Shown one piece after another: positions 25,780 through 35,807 of a stretch of 64,000 nt of DNA; the stretch's first letter is position 1; each line of letters starts with the position of its first letter. The stretch spans positions 150,617 through 214,616 of the forward strand of contig JAKSRG010000002.1 of the NCBI GenBank assembly GCA_024403735.1, in the 5' to 3' direction. This DNA is from Clostridia bacterium. GTDB taxonomy: Bacteria > Bacillota > Clostridia > Saccharofermentanales > Saccharofermentanaceae. The notes under the pieces are model-generated. The model was not told where the DNA came from, did not search any database, and was given only the letters and a program-made list of their open reading frames with translations. The translations under genes were made by a program, and so were the position numbers.

Positions 25780-27654
25780 TTGGAATATAAGATACTTAAT
25801 AGTGATATACATAATGCTGATTTATCTAAATTATCAGATGATGAGAGATTGATCTTGTGCGATGAACTTCGTAACAAGATTCTTGATGTTGTGTCAAAAA
25901 ATGGTGGACATCTTGCCTCAAATCTTGGTGTAGTTGAACTCACTGTAGCTTTATTAAGTGTCTTTGATTATAAGAAGGACCAGTTAGTATTTGATGTAGG
26001 ACATCAGGCATATGCTTATAAGCTTCTTACTGGTCGATATGATAGATTTGATACCCTAAGAACTAAAGATGGTATTTCTGGATTCCCACGTATAGCAGAG
26101 AGTGAATATGATCATTTTGATACTGGTCATAGTGCTACTGCTATTTCTGCTGCTCTTGGATATGCTAGAGCTAATAAGATTGATCAGTCTGATAAAACAG
26201 TTATTGCAATTATTGGTGATGGTGCAATGACTGGTGGTCCTGCATATGAGGCTATGAATGATCTTGCTCATTCCAAGGAGAAAATGATCGTTATTCTTAA
26301 TGACAATGAGATGAGTATCAATAAGAATGTTGGTGGATTATCTAATCATATGTCTAAGATTAGAATGTCTAGTAAATATCTTGATGCTAAGCATAATACT
26401 GAGAATTTCTTGACTAAGAAAATGCCTACTTTCGGTAAGCCAATTATTACATTTATGCTTGCTATCAAGGACTTCTTTAGATTTGTTCTTTATCGTAAGA
26501 AGCCTACTATTTTTGAGAATATAGGTCTTGTTTACTATGGCCCAATTGACGGTCATGATGTAAAACAAATGATTGAAACTCTTAATGCAGTAAAAAAAGT
26601 AAACGCTCCTGTTCTTTTACATGTATGTACTAAGAAGGGTATGGGCTATAGATATGCTGAATCTAATCCTTCTGATTATCACGGTGTATCTCCTTTTGAT
26701 TTGAGTACTGGTGTTGCTAAGAAATCACCAGATGTCATCAAGTCTTTTACTGATTATTTCTCTAAGAAAATTGTTGAGATTGGTTCAGCAAATAAAGATG
26801 TAGTTGCTATTTGTGCTGCAATGTCTTCTGGTACTGGTCTTGATGATTTTGCCAAGAAGTTTGAAGATAGATTTTTCGATTGTGGTATTGCTGAAGAACA
26901 TTGTGTAACATTAGCTGGTGGTATGGCTTTAGCAGGCAAAGTTCCAGTAGTTGCTATTTATTCAACGTTTTTGCAGAGAGCATATGATCAGATTCTTGAA
27001 GACGTATGTTTTATGAATAATCATGTTGTGTTCTGTCTTGATAGAGCTGGTTTTGTTGGTGCAGATGGTCATACACATAATGGACTATTTGATATTTCAT
27101 ATATGTTAGCTATGCCTCAGCTTACTTGTTTTGTTCCTACTGATTATGAAGATTTTGGTTTGTGCCTTGATTATTCAGTTAATACGCTTAAGGGGCCTGC
27201 TTCTATCAGATATTCAAAGTCTTCTGAGTATAGAATGGAAATTGATCATGATATTCATAAGCCTCGTATGATCAGTGATATTGGTAGTGATTATGCGATT
27301 ATTACTTGCGGAACTATTCAGAGAGAAGTAGATAAGGTTGTTCAGAATTTATCTAATAAAGGACTGAAGGGTAAATGCATAAACATTTGCCAGATTAAGC
27401 CTTGTCCTACGGATGAAGTGCTCGATTTGATTAAGGATTGTAAGATTGTTTTCACTGTTGAGGAAGGTATTCTCCATGGTGGTTTTGGTTCTATGATTAG
27501 AAATGAATTAATTGATAAGAAGTTCTATTCTCCAATTCATACATTTGGAATTAAGGATTCAAATGTTCACTGCGGAACAATTGATGAACAACTTAAGGCT
27601 ACAGGGCTTGATGCTGATGCATTAACTACATCATTCCTTAATTTAATAAATTGA
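25780..27654 (+). CDS. dxs: 1-deoxy-D-xylulose-5-phosphate synthase
   Basis: First step of the MEP isoprenoid pathway: pyruvate + glyceraldehyde-3-phosphate, TPP-dependent. 624 residues. TPP-binding IIGDGAMTGGPAYEAMND, the N-terminal GGHLASNLGVVELTVAL, FDVGHQAYAYKLLTGR and the C-terminal GIAEEHCVTLAGGMAL (catalytic Glu) are all present. The start is a TTG (reads EYKILNSD after Met); there is only a weak AGG upstream, so read-through from ispA 8 bases away may matter. An ATG further in would remove conserved N-terminal residues. Confidence 0.95.
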   Translation: MEYKILNSDIHNADLSKLSDDERLILCDELRNKILDVVSKNGGHLASNLGVVELTVALLSVFDYKKDQLVFDVGHQAYAYKLLTGRYDRFDTLRTKDGISGFPRIAESEYDHFDTGHSATAISAALGYARANKIDQSDKTVIAIIGDGAMTGGPAYEAMNDLAHSKEKMIVILNDNEMSINKNVGGLSNHMSKIRMSSKYLDAKHNTENFLTKKMPTFGKPIITFMLAIKDFFRFVLYRKKPTIFENIGLVYYGPIDGHDVKQMIETLNAVKKVNAPVLLHVCTKKGMGYRYAESNPSDYHGVSPFDLSTGVAKKSPDVIKSFTDYFSKKIVEIGSANKDVVAICAAMSSGTGLDDFAKKFEDRFFDCGIAEEHCVTLAGGMALAGKVPVVAIYSTFLQRAYDQILEDVCFMNNHVVFCLDRAGFVGADGHTHNGLFDISYMLAMPQLTCFVPTDYEDFGLCLDYSVNTLKGPASIRYSKSSEYRMEIDHDIHKPRMISDIGSDYAIITCGTIQREVDKVVQNLSNKGLKGKCINICQIKPCPTDEVLDLIKDCKIVFTVEEGILHGGFGSMIRNELIDKKFYSPIHTFGIKDSNVHCGTIDEQLKATGLDADALTTSFLNLIN

Positions 27655-27667
27655 TACTCTAATCTAT

Positions 27668-27710
27668 ATGAAAACTCGACAAAAAATGTTTTAATATATC
27701 TAGTTTTCAT
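27668..27710. repeat. Inverted repeat upstream of nadK
   Basis: ATGAAAACT and AGTTTTCAT are perfect 9-base inverted repeats separated by 25 AT-rich bases, ending one base before the TAAGGAG ribosome site of nadK. It has no T-run, so it is not a normal terminator; it could be a protein site or an mRNA hairpin, or chance in AT-rich DNA. Confidence 0.35.
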
Positions 27711-27722
27711 TAAGGAGTTAGT

Positions 27723-28598
27723 ATGCGCTTAGGAATACATTCTAATAATACAAGAGATAAAGATTATTCAATCGCTAATCTTTGTGCTGAACTTATTATT
27801 AAGCACAATGCAACGCCTGTTTTTGATCCATGTTTGGAAGCTAATGAATTGATTGTTAGAAGAGATGGTGTTGTTTTCGATGAATTCACAACTTGTGATT
27901 TGATTATTTCTATTGGAGGCGACGGAACTCTATTGACAGTTGTATCCAAATATAGACACTGTCAGGTACCTTTTGTTGGAATTAACAAAGGTAGTATCGG
28001 CTTCTTAACTGATATTGAGATTGATAGATTAGAAGAGTCTATTATTAAGCTAGTTAATGGTGATTATAAGATTTGTGAGCGTCTTCAGCTTTCATGTAAG
28101 GTCATTGATGTTGATGGTAATACAAAGGAAGAGTACCTTTGTTTGAATGATTGTGTCGTTACAAGAGGCGTTCATCTTAATATTATTAAGGTTCAGTTGT
28201 GGATTGATGATCAGTATGTAGAGAATTTCTACGGTGATGGTATCGTTATTTCTACTCCAACAGGTTCAACTGCTTATTCTCTTGCTGCTGGTGGTCCTAT
28301 TCTTATGCCACATATGAAGAATATGCTAGTAACTCCGCTTAACCCACATACACTTCAGAATACGAAGTATTGCCTAAGTGAGAATAGTGTTATCGAGATT
28401 AGATTTGAAAAATTCGAGCACGCTCCTATAATTTCTCCTGATGGTAGAGAAGGTGTTGATATTGCGCAGAATGACAGAATTGTTATTACTGGTTGTGAAG
28501 TACCAATTAAGACAATTGATATGGGTTATTCTGGTTTCTTTGAGACTGTAAGAAGTAAGATTTCTGCAAGAGGTAGTTTCTATGAGCACAAAAAATGA
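27723..28598 (+). CDS. nadK: NAD kinase
   Basis: Phosphorylates NAD to NADP. 291 residues. The GGDGT motif is at about residues 65-69 (SIGGDGTLLTVV), followed by GSIGFLTDIE, a NDCVVTRG strand and the substrate-binding DGIVISTPTGSTAYSLAAGG (20 residues). ATG preceded by TAAGGAG. The last 17 bases overlap argR. The usual Firmicute neighbour tlyA (haemolysin-like rRNA methylase) between dxs and nadK is missing. Confidence 0.95.
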   Translation: MRLGIHSNNTRDKDYSIANLCAELIIKHNATPVFDPCLEANELIVRRDGVVFDEFTTCDLIISIGGDGTLLTVVSKYRHCQVPFVGINKGSIGFLTDIEIDRLEESIIKLVNGDYKICERLQLSCKVIDVDGNTKEEYLCLNDCVVTRGVHLNIIKVQLWIDDQYVENFYGDGIVISTPTGSTAYSLAAGGPILMPHMKNMLVTPLNPHTLQNTKYCLSENSVIEIRFEKFEHAPIISPDGREGVDIAQNDRIVITGCEVPIKTIDMGYSGFFETVRSKISARGSFYEHKK

Positions 28599-29055
28599 TA
28601 GACAAGAGATGCTTATCCGTCTCATCAAAGAGAATGATATTTCTACACAGGAAGAGTTAACAACTCTTATGCGTGAGCACGGTTTTCAGGTTACTCAGGC
28701 TACTTGTTCAAGAGATATAAAAGATTTGGGAATTATTAAGGTTACTGTTCCTGGCCAGAATACTAAGTATGCTGTTCTTGATAGAACAGGTGATATCGCG
28801 CCAGGTCGTTTGCTTGCTGTATTTGCTAATTCACTTATGTCTTGCTCTAGCGCAATGAACCTTGTTGTTGTTAGAACTTTGCCTGGTATGGCTCAGGCTG
28901 CTGCTTCAGCTCTTGATTCAATGCATTTGATAAATGTTGTTGGATCTATTGCAGGTGATGATACCGTATTCATCGCTACTACTGGCATTGATGAAGCCAA
29001 TGCTCTCGTATCAACTATTAAGGATATGATGAGCTCATCGAGTGTTGATTTATAA
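28582..29055 (+). CDS. argR: Arginine repressor ArgR
   Basis: Arginine-responsive transcription factor. 157 residues: N-terminal winged helix-turn-helix (about 1-75) with TQATCSRDIKDLGIIKV, and C-terminal hexamerisation/arginine-binding domain with VVVRTLPGMAQAAASALD and VGSIAGDDTVFIA where the paired Asp bind arginine. Starts inside nadK. In Firmicutes the argR-recN pairing is conserved regardless of arginine genes; no arginine biosynthetic genes are in this window. Confidence 0.96.
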   Translation: MSTKNDRQEMLIRLIKENDISTQEELTTLMREHGFQVTQATCSRDIKDLGIIKVTVPGQNTKYAVLDRTGDIAPGRLLAVFANSLMSCSSAMNLVVVRTLPGMAQAAASALDSMHLINVVGSIAGDDTVFIATTGIDEANALVSTIKDMMSSSSVDL

Positions 29056-29066
29056 GGGATGTTTTA

Positions 29067-30758
29067 ATGCTAAGAAGATTAGAGATCAAAAACTTTGCTG
29101 TTATTTCACATTGTATATTTGAACCAAACAAAGGACTTAACGTTATATCAGGTGAGACTGGTGCAGGTAAGTCCTTACTTATTGATGCAATTGGTTTAAT
29201 TCTTGGTGATAAGGCATCGAAAACACTCATCAGAACAAATGCTGATAAGGCTTTTGTTGAAGCTGTTTTTGATTATGAATTGATTAGTGATGGTATTGTT
29301 AATTCAGTTAAGAGTATTCTTGATGAATCAGGCATAGAATTTGATGATTCATGTCTTATTGTTACGAGAGAAATTTCGGCTGATGGAAAAAGTGTAGCTA
29401 GAATTAATGGAAGAACAGTGGTGCTTTCAGTTCTTAAATCTGTTACTTCGCAGTTAATTGATATTCATGGTCAAAATGATACTCAGCAAATTTTCGATGA
29501 TACAACACACGTAAAACTTCTTGATGGATTTATAGGTTCAGATGTAGAGGAAGCGCTTAAAGACTATAAGCTCGCTCTTTCTCAGTATAGAGACATTGTT
29601 GTTAAGATTAAGAAGTTAGGTTCTTCTCCTGAACAACGTAAAATGCGTCGTGAGTTTCTTGTTCATGCTACAGAAGAGATACGTAAAGCTAATTTTAAGG
29701 AGAATGAAGAAGAGGCTCTACATGAACTAAAGACACGTCTATCTAATACAGCTAAAGTATCTGCCATTTTTGAGCAGGTTGAAGAGCTAATTGGAGCTTC
29801 TGAACAGTCAGGTAATTCAAAAGTTAAGATTGCATCTGGTTTGCTTAGCAAATTAGCTAATGTATCTGATGATTATGCGTCTTTAGCTCAGAGATTAGAG
29901 TCTTTGTCTTTGGAACTAGATGCGTTATCTACTGAGATAACAAATGAGTTTAATGAGCTAGATAATGCAGATCAGAAGTTAGATGAAGTTAATGAAAGAA
30001 TTAGCTTGTTATTTGATTTGAAGTCTAAATATGGTAACACTATCGCTGAGATTAATGAGTATGCTTCGAATGCTGAAAATGAGATCAATGAGATCGACAA
30101 TACAGCTGATGTATTAGCAGCCCTTAAGGGTGAAAGATTAAAGGTTGAAGCTGATTTACTTAATAAGGCTAAGAATTTATCAGAAGTTAGACATGCGCAT
30201 GCAGAGGAATTGAGTAAGAAGATTATCTCTGAACTTGTTGATTTGGAAATGCCATCATCTCAGTTTGCTGTTGCATTTAATGAACATTCAAAGGAGAAAT
30301 TTTTCTCTGCTAATGGAACTGAAGATATATCTTTTAGTTTTAGTGCTAATCCTGGTGAAGCATTGAAACCACTAAGTAAAATTGTTAGTGGTGGTGAAGC
30401 ATCAAGAATTATGTTAGCGATTAAGACTATTCTTTCTGAAGTTGATGATACATCAACGCTTGTTTTCGATGAGATTGATACAGGTATTTCAGGAGTAGCT
30501 TCATTACAGGTTGCAAATAAGCTTAGAACGATATCTAGAAATCATCAGGTTCTAAGTGTATCTCATACTGCACAGATTGCCGCAGCTGCTGATAACAACT
30601 TCTTTATTCATAAAGAAATTAGTGATAATTCATCTGCAACAAATATTTTGCAGCTCGATAAAGAAGGCAAGATTAATGAAGTATCTAGACTATTGTCTGG
30701 TACTAATAATTCAGAATCTCTTGACCTTGCGAAATCACTTATAAATCAATTTGGTTAA
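29067..30758 (+). CDS. recN: DNA repair protein RecN
   Basis: SMC-like ATPase acting early in double-strand break repair. 563 residues. Walker A GETGAGKSLLIDAIGLI near residue 30, RINGRTVVLSVLK, a central coiled-coil region (about 170-370), the signature KIVSGGEASRIMLAIK and Walker B LVFDEIDTGISG near residue 470. AAGGGATG upstream. The 3' end overlaps the convergent pseudouridine synthase by 20 bases. In spore formers spoIVB and spo0A follow; neither is present. Confidence 0.96.
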   Translation: MLRRLEIKNFAVISHCIFEPNKGLNVISGETGAGKSLLIDAIGLILGDKASKTLIRTNADKAFVEAVFDYELISDGIVNSVKSILDESGIEFDDSCLIVTREISADGKSVARINGRTVVLSVLKSVTSQLIDIHGQNDTQQIFDDTTHVKLLDGFIGSDVEEALKDYKLALSQYRDIVVKIKKLGSSPEQRKMRREFLVHATEEIRKANFKENEEEALHELKTRLSNTAKVSAIFEQVEELIGASEQSGNSKVKIASGLLSKLANVSDDYASLAQRLESLSLELDALSTEITNEFNELDNADQKLDEVNERISLLFDLKSKYGNTIAEINEYASNAENEINEIDNTADVLAALKGERLKVEADLLNKAKNLSEVRHAHAEELSKKIISELVDLEMPSSQFAVAFNEHSKEKFFSANGTEDISFSFSANPGEALKPLSKIVSGGEASRIMLAIKTILSEVDDTSTLVFDEIDTGISGVASLQVANKLRTISRNHQVLSVSHTAQIAAAADNNFFIHKEISDNSSATNILQLDKEGKINEVSRLLSGTNNSESLDLAKSLINQFG

Positions 30759-31656
30759 TGAGTATTTGTTCATCTTCTGAGAAAAGAGACATCATGTCAT
30801 CTGGAATTGGACTTTTGGTGATAATCTCTTCTCCTGAGATTGGATGGATTATTCCAAGGTAATAGGCATGAAGGGCCTGACGTCCAATCATATTATCCAA
30901 GACATCTGAACCAGGTATATCGCTAGGGTTATCAATTGAATTTGGACCATATAATCCATCTCCAACGAGAGGGTGACTTTCTGATAGTGAATGAACTCGT
31001 ATCTGGTGACATCTGCCAGTTTCAAGAATAAACTCAACAAGTGAAATGTTCTTATCCTCGCTATAGAATAATTCTCGGTAGTGAGTAATTGATGGATGAC
31101 CATCGGGAGAAACTTCTCTGATCATAATCGAATAAGGACGTCTTGCAATTGGCTTATTGATTGTTCCTGTAGGAGTGCTGAAACGACCATATACAACAGC
31201 AATGTATTTCTTATTCATCTTATGCTGTACAGCTTTACTATGTGCATATCCATTCTTTGCAATAGCAATAACACCAGATGTTTCTCTATCTAGTCTCATT
31301 ATTGGATGTAATGTATTATCTGAAAGTTTTGTTAATAAAGAATCGTCCAAGTGTCCGTGAGTAGGGTGCGTAACAATACCCTGAGGTTTCTCACAGATAG
31401 CTATCCATTCATCTTCGAAATAAATGTGAATACCAGAATCCTTTTTGAGGTCGCCAGCATCGTCATCATATGCAGCATACATAACGTCGTTAGTGTAAAT
31501 AGTATCAATAACTCTTCTATGAACACCATTAATATCCATTGTGCCGTATAGCTTGATACGCTTAATCATATTGTTGCTCATTTTGAATTCATTAGCTAAT
31601 ACATAACGTATATCTTTGCCATCATACTTAGCTTCAATAGTATAGTTAATTTCCAT
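30739..31656 (-). CDS. RluA-family pseudouridine synthase
   Basis: Isomerises uridines in rRNA or tRNA. 305 residues with an N-terminal S4-like region (GKDIRYVLANEFKMSNNMIK) and the catalytic motif HPIMRLDRETSGVIAIAKN, where the Asp of RLDxxTSG is the nucleophile; C-terminal GRCHQIRVH and HPLVGDGLYG are also kept. ATG at 31656 is preceded by AAGAGG; an upstream in-frame start would overlap the rny promoter region. A second RluA/RluD-type gene is at 34884. Target position unknown. Confidence 0.9.
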   Translation of the reverse strand: MEINYTIEAKYDGKDIRYVLANEFKMSNNMIKRIKLYGTMDINGVHRRVIDTIYTNDVMYAAYDDDAGDLKKDSGIHIYFEDEWIAICEKPQGIVTHPTHGHLDDSLLTKLSDNTLHPIMRLDRETSGVIAIAKNGYAHSKAVQHKMNKKYIAVVYGRFSTPTGTINKPIARRPYSIMIREVSPDGHPSITHYRELFYSEDKNISLVEFILETGRCHQIRVHSLSESHPLVGDGLYGPNSIDNPSDIPGSDVLDNMIGRQALHAYYLGIIHPISGEEIITKSPIPDDMMSLFSEDEQILINQIDL

Positions 31657-31763
31657 CGACGACCTCTTCGAAAAATAATATAAATATTTAATCATTTAAT
31701 TATTAAAAAATAAACTTGATTGCATTAATTAGATTATTTTGAAATTCAAAACTTCTACTCTTA

Positions 31764-31792
31764 TTGACATATTCAACAATCATTTCTATAAT
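31764..31792 (+). promoter_or_regulatory. Consensus sigma-A promoter for rny
   Basis: TTGACA at 31764-31769 and TATAAT at 31787-31792 with a 17-base spacer: a perfect match to both hexamers. It would give a leader of about 58 bases before the rny start at 31857. Confidence 0.85.
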
Positions 31793-31856
31793 TTATTAGA
31801 CAATTTTTTGTCATTTTTGTACTTTGATAATTAAATATTTGGAGGTGAATACCAAG

Positions 31857-33419
31857 ATGGAGTGGTTGTATGCACTCTTAGGTTTAATCTTAGGTATTCT
31901 TTTGGGTATTGTAATAGTTGTAATTTATTATAAGCGTGGATTATCTGCGCAGCAGAAACAATTGCAAGAAGACATACGAAAAGCTGAAGAAGATAGTACT
32001 AAGCTTTTGGGAGAAGCTCAGAAGAATGCAGAGAGCCGAAAGAGAGATTTACTGTTGCAGGCCAAAGAAGAAATTCAGAATGCACGTGGTGAATTAGAGC
32101 GTGACGTTCGTGAACGTAAGCAGGAGCTTGCTAGAGAAAGAAACAGATTAGATCAAAAAGAGGAAACTCTTGACAGAAAACTTAACAATATCGAGGCTAA
32201 GGAAAACGAGATCGAAGCTATTAAGAGACAGATCGCTGAAGGTGAAGAAAGAGTTCGTGAACTTGAAGCTAAGAAGTCTCAGGAGTTAGAGAAGATTTCC
32301 GGTCTTTCAATTGTTGAAGCTAGAGCACTTGTTCTTGAGGCTGCCGAGCAGGAATATAGTCATGATATGGCTACAATGCTTAAGCAGATGGAAGACAAGA
32401 CTAAGGCAGAAGCTGATAAGATTGCAAAAGACATTATTGTAAGCTCTATTCAGCGTTATGCTTCAGATTATGTTTCTGAAGTTACAGTATCAGTTGTTTC
32501 ACTTCCTAGTGATGAGATGAAGGGTAGAATTATCGGTCGTGAAGGTCGTAATATCCGTGCTATTGAGACAATTACAGGTGTTGATTTGATTATTGATGAT
32601 ACTCCTGAAGCAGTTATTCTTTCATCTTTTGATCCGATTCGTCGTGAGATTGCAAGACTTACTATTGAGAAGCTTGTTGTTGACGGTCGTATTCATCCAG
32701 CTAGGATTGAAGAAATGGCTAACAAGGCAAGAAAAGAAGTTAATCAGACCATTAAGCAGGAAGGTGAGCGTGCTGCATATGATACAGGCGTTATGAACCT
32801 TCACCCAGAGATCATTAAGTATCTTGGACGTTTGCGTTACCGTACAAGCTTCGGTCAGAATGTATTGCAGCATTCAATTGAAGTTTGTTGGATTGCAGGT
32901 ATGATGGCTTCAGAATTAGGACTTGATGTTCAATTAGCTAGAAGAGCTGGTTTATTGCATGATATCGGTAAGGCAGCAGACTTCGAGCAGGATGGTTCAC
33001 ATATTGAACTCGGTGCTGAAATTGCCAAGAAATACAAGGAGTCACCAGAAGTCATCAATGCGATTATGTCGCACCATGGTGATGTTGATCCAGAGACTTC
33101 AATTGCAGTTTTGGTTGCTGCTGCTGATGCTATTTCAGCTGCTAGACCAGGAGCACGTAGAGAGAATCTCGAGACTTACATTAAGCGTATTCAGAAGCTT
33201 GAAGAAATTGCTACTTCTTTCGATGGGGTTGAAAAAAGTTATGCAATTCAGGCTGGTAGAGAGATTCGTGTTATTGTCTCACCTGAGAAGGTTGGAGATG
33301 ATGAGATGATATTAAAGGCTAGACAGATCTGTAAGAAGATTGAGGATGAGTTAGATTATCCAGGCCAGATTAAAGTAAATATCATCCGTGAGACGAGAGC
33401 AACGGATGTTGCAAAATAA
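31857..33419 (+). CDS. rny: Ribonuclease Y
   Basis: Membrane-bound endoribonuclease central to mRNA turnover in Firmicutes. 520 residues: N-terminal membrane helix (about 3-25), a long charged coiled coil (about 30-200), a KH domain with [15 protein letters not shown], and an HD domain with the catalytic LLHDIGKA (His368-Asp369). ATG at 31857 follows GGAGGTGAATACCAAG; earlier in-frame codons lie before the ribosome site. Next gene is ymdB, as in Bacillus, but a terminator separates them. Confidence 0.97.
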   Translation: MEWLYALLGLILGILLGIVIVVIYYKRGLSAQQKQLQEDIRKAEEDSTKLLGEAQKNAESRKRDLLLQAKEEIQNARGELERDVRERKQELARERNRLDQKEETLDRKLNNIEAKENEIEAIKRQIAEGEERVRELEAKKSQELEKISGLSIVEARALVLEAAEQEYSHDMATMLKQMEDKTKAEADKIAKDIIVSSIQRYASDYVSEVTVSVVSLPSDEMKGRIIGREGRNIRAIETITGVDLIIDDTPEAVILSSFDPIRREIARLTIEKLVVDGRIHPARIEEMANKARKEVNQTIKQEGERAAYDTGVMNLHPEIIKYLGRLRYRTSFGQNVLQHSIEVCWIAGMMASELGLDVQLARRAGLLHDIGKAADFEQDGSHIELGAEIAKKYKESPEVINAIMSHHGDVDPETSIAVLVAAADAISAARPGARRENLETYIKRIQKLEEIATSFDGVEKSYAIQAGREIRVIVSPEKVGDDEMILKARQICKKIEDELDYPGQIKVNIIRETRATDVAK

Positions 33420-33490
33420 TTAGGAATTATATTACTTTGTATATAGATTATTAATTGTTGCGATACCATTTGTTGTATGTCACCTAACAA

Positions 33491-33520
33491 AAAGAGGCGT
33501 GGAAACATGCCTCTTTTTTT
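33491..33520 (+). terminator. Rho-independent terminator after rny
   Basis: AAAGAGGCGTG pairs with CATGCCTCTTT (one G-T wobble) around a GAAA tetraloop, followed by TTTT. ymdB is therefore either expressed by read-through or from its own promoter. Confidence 0.85.
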
Positions 33521-33566
33521 ATTTCTTATGGTAAAATTAGAAGAGTTTTTAGCGGAGGTAATTATC

Positions 33567-34346
33567 TTGAGAATCTGTTTTGTAGGCGACATTGTAGCCT
33601 CTCCGGGAAGAAGAGCTATTAAAAACATTCTTCCATCGTTTTTGAAGAATAATCAGATTGATATTTGTATAGTTAATGCTGAGAATTCTGTTCATGGCTT
33701 AGGCGTTTCTTATAAGGTTATTGATGAACTTAATTCTATTGGTGTTGATTGTGTAACTCTTGGTAATCATACTTTTTCATCTAATGATTTTATTAGAATG
33801 GCTAATAACTATAAAAATGTTGTTGTTCCAGCAAATGTTTCCGTTAAATGGCCAGGTTATAGATATTCAATTGTTGAGAAGAATGGCTTTAAATTAGCAG
33901 TCATTAATCTACTAGGACAAGTTGGCATGGGCATGTATTATGATTCTCCATTTGAGAAGGCTGATGTACTATTAAAAGAGTTGACTAAAGAATCTCCCAA
34001 TGCAATTTTCTTGGATTTTCATGCTGAAGCAACTTCAGAGAAGCAGGCAATGGGTTATTACTTAGATGGTCGAGTAGCAGTTGTTGCAGGTACACATACA
34101 CATGTTCAGACTGCTGATAACAAAGTGTTACCAAATGGAACAGGATATATTACTGACGCAGGTATGACAGGTGTAGCTGATTCTATTCTTGGTATGGATA
34201 TCGATACTTCTCTAAGAAGATTTATTGATAAATTGCCAGCAAAGTATCAACCTGCAGAGGGTGATGCCTATATGTGTGGTATTATTGCTGATGTGGATTA
34301 TAATGGTAAATGTAATAAAATAAGTAGGTTTTGTGAGTATGAGTAA
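33567..34346 (+). CDS. ymdB: YmdB-type metallophosphoesterase (TIGR00282 family)
   Basis: A 259-residue calcineurin-type phosphodiesterase. In B. subtilis YmdB has 2',3'- and 3',5'-cyclic-nucleotide phosphodiesterase activity and affects biofilm and motility decisions. Metal-binding motifs are in order: FVGDIVASPGRR, VNAENSVHG, TLGNHTFS and AGTHTHVQTAD. The start is TTG at 33567, eight bases after GGAGG, giving MRICFVGDIV; the longer in-frame ATG start overlaps the rny terminator and adds an unlikely N-terminus. Located right after rny as in many Firmicutes; spoVS, often next, is absent. Confidence 0.92.
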   Translation: MRICFVGDIVASPGRRAIKNILPSFLKNNQIDICIVNAENSVHGLGVSYKVIDELNSIGVDCVTLGNHTFSSNDFIRMANNYKNVVVPANVSVKWPGYRYSIVEKNGFKLAVINLLGQVGMGMYYDSPFEKADVLLKELTKESPNAIFLDFHAEATSEKQAMGYYLDGRVAVVAGTHTHVQTADNKVLPNGTGYITDAGMTGVADSILGMDIDTSLRRFIDKLPAKYQPAEGDAYMCGIIADVDYNGKCNKISRFCEYE

Positions 34347-34884
34347 TAAGATAAATAGTAAAATTAGTTTAGCTTCAATAATTATTGCGTACGTTTCTGC
34401 AATAGTTCTTATTGTTATAGATCAGGTAACTAAGTATTTAGTAGTTCAAAAGCTTCCTTTATTTGGCCAGAAAGTTGTAATTAAGGATTTTTTCTCAATT
34501 TATTATTGTCAGAACACAGGAAGTGCATTTAGCATGTTCGCTGATAAATCATGGGGTATTTATTTCTTAATGGGAGTATCTTTTGTACTCAGCTTAGTTA
34601 TTGCTTATTGCATTTATAAGTCTTTGTTTATCAAGAATTTCTTCTTAAGACTATCTTTTGTATTGTTCTTAGGTGGTGCACTTGGTAACTTGATTGATCG
34701 TATTAGACTAAGATATGTAGTAGATTTCCTAAGATTTGATTTTGGTTCATATACATTCCCAATATTTAATTTTGCTGATATTTGGGCTGTAGTAGCTACT
34801 GCACTTCTTTTGATCCTTGTTATCTTCAGTAATAAGACAATTGATAATTTCCTTAGTTTGTTTGAGAAGAAAGGTAAGAAGTAA
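34339..34884 (+). CDS. lspA: Lipoprotein signal peptidase (signal peptidase II)
   Basis: Aspartyl protease in the membrane that removes lipoprotein signal peptides. About 181 residues with four membrane helices. Family signatures: DQVTKYLV in helix 1, YCQNTGSAFSMF, and the catalytic Asp pair in GNLIDRIRLRYVVDF and PIFNFADIWAV. The start may be ATG 34339 or GTG 34333; TAGG fits the ATG with a 10-base spacing. It overlaps the end of ymdB and the start of the next gene (TAATG). Confidence 0.94.
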   Translation: MSNKINSKISLASIIIAYVSAIVLIVIDQVTKYLVVQKLPLFGQKVVIKDFFSIYYCQNTGSAFSMFADKSWGIYFLMGVSFVLSLVIAYCIYKSLFIKNFFLRLSFVLFLGGALGNLIDRIRLRYVVDFLRFDFGSYTFPIFNFADIWAVVATALLLILVIFSNKTIDNFLSLFEKKGKK

Positions 34885-35801
34885 TGATTCAAAGAATTGA
34901 AGTAACTGAAGCTGGTAGTAGATTAGATGCTTATATCGCTTCTCAATTAACAGATATTTCTAGATCCTATATAGCTACTTTAATGGATGAAGGTAGAATT
35001 ACTTGTTCTGGTGCTAAGAAGCTTAAGGCAAGTTATAAGGTTTGCGTAGGAGATATCATTGAAATTGATATTCCTGCTCCTGTTGATACTGATACTAAGC
35101 CACAGGATATTCCATTGGATATCGTATATGAAGATGATGATTTGATTATTATTAATAAGCCACAAGGTATGGTTGTTCATCCTGCATGTGGTCATCATGA
35201 TGATACGCTTGTTAATGCACTTTTACATCATTGTGAAGGACGTTTGTCTGATATTAATGGCGTTATTAGACCAGGAATTGTCCATAGAATTGATAAGGAT
35301 ACATCTGGTCTTATGGTAGCCGTAAAGAACAATGAGACACATCAGGCACTTGCTGATATGCTTGCTAAGCATGAGATTGTAAGACAGTACAGATGTATTG
35401 TTCATGGAATCGTTGCTCCTGATAAGGGTACAATTGATGCTCCAATTGGTAGATCTTCTACTGATAGAAGAAAGATGATTGTTAGAGAAGAAGGAAAAGA
35501 GTCAATCACACATTTTGAAGTTGTTACAAGATATAGTGAAGCTACTGATGTTTCTTTACTTCTTGAGACAGGTAGAACACATCAGATTAGAGCTCATATG
35601 ACATATATAGGACATCCACCTGTTGGTGATCCTATCTATGCTGGACGTAAAAAGACTTATGGTCTAGAAGGTCAGGCGCTTCATAGTAAATCAATTTCTT
35701 TTATTCATCCAAGAACAAAGGAGAAGTTATTCTTTGAAGTTGATCTTCCTGATTACTACAAAGAAGCTCTTTCTAAGTTCACACCAATTAAGAATAAGTG
35801 A
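34884..35801 (+). CDS. RluD-type 23S rRNA pseudouridine synthase
   Basis: 305 residues: N-terminal S4 domain (GSRLDAYIASQLTDISRSYI) and catalytic domain with GIVHRIDKDTSGLMVAVKN, the HR-I-D-K-D-T-S-G motif carrying the nucleophilic Asp, and GRTHQIRAHM. RluD-type enzymes modify helix 69 of 23S rRNA in E. coli; lspA-rluD adjacency (ylyB) is conserved in Firmicutes. Overlaps lspA by one base. Confidence 0.93.
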   Translation: MIQRIEVTEAGSRLDAYIASQLTDISRSYIATLMDEGRITCSGAKKLKASYKVCVGDIIEIDIPAPVDTDTKPQDIPLDIVYEDDDLIIINKPQGMVVHPACGHHDDTLVNALLHHCEGRLSDINGVIRPGIVHRIDKDTSGLMVAVKNNETHQALADMLAKHEIVRQYRCIVHGIVAPDKGTIDAPIGRSSTDRRKMIVREEGKESITHFEVVTRYSEATDVSLLLETGRTHQIRAHMTYIGHPPVGDPIYAGRKKTYGLEGQALHSKSISFIHPRTKEKLFFEVDLPDYYKEALSKFTPIKNK

Positions 35802-35807
35802 GGTTTT

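Noticed and set aside
30739..30758. 20-base tail-to-tail overlap of recN and the pseudouridine synthase gene
   Set aside because: Small convergent overlaps are common in compact genomes; no terminator is visible there but nothing suggests a special function.
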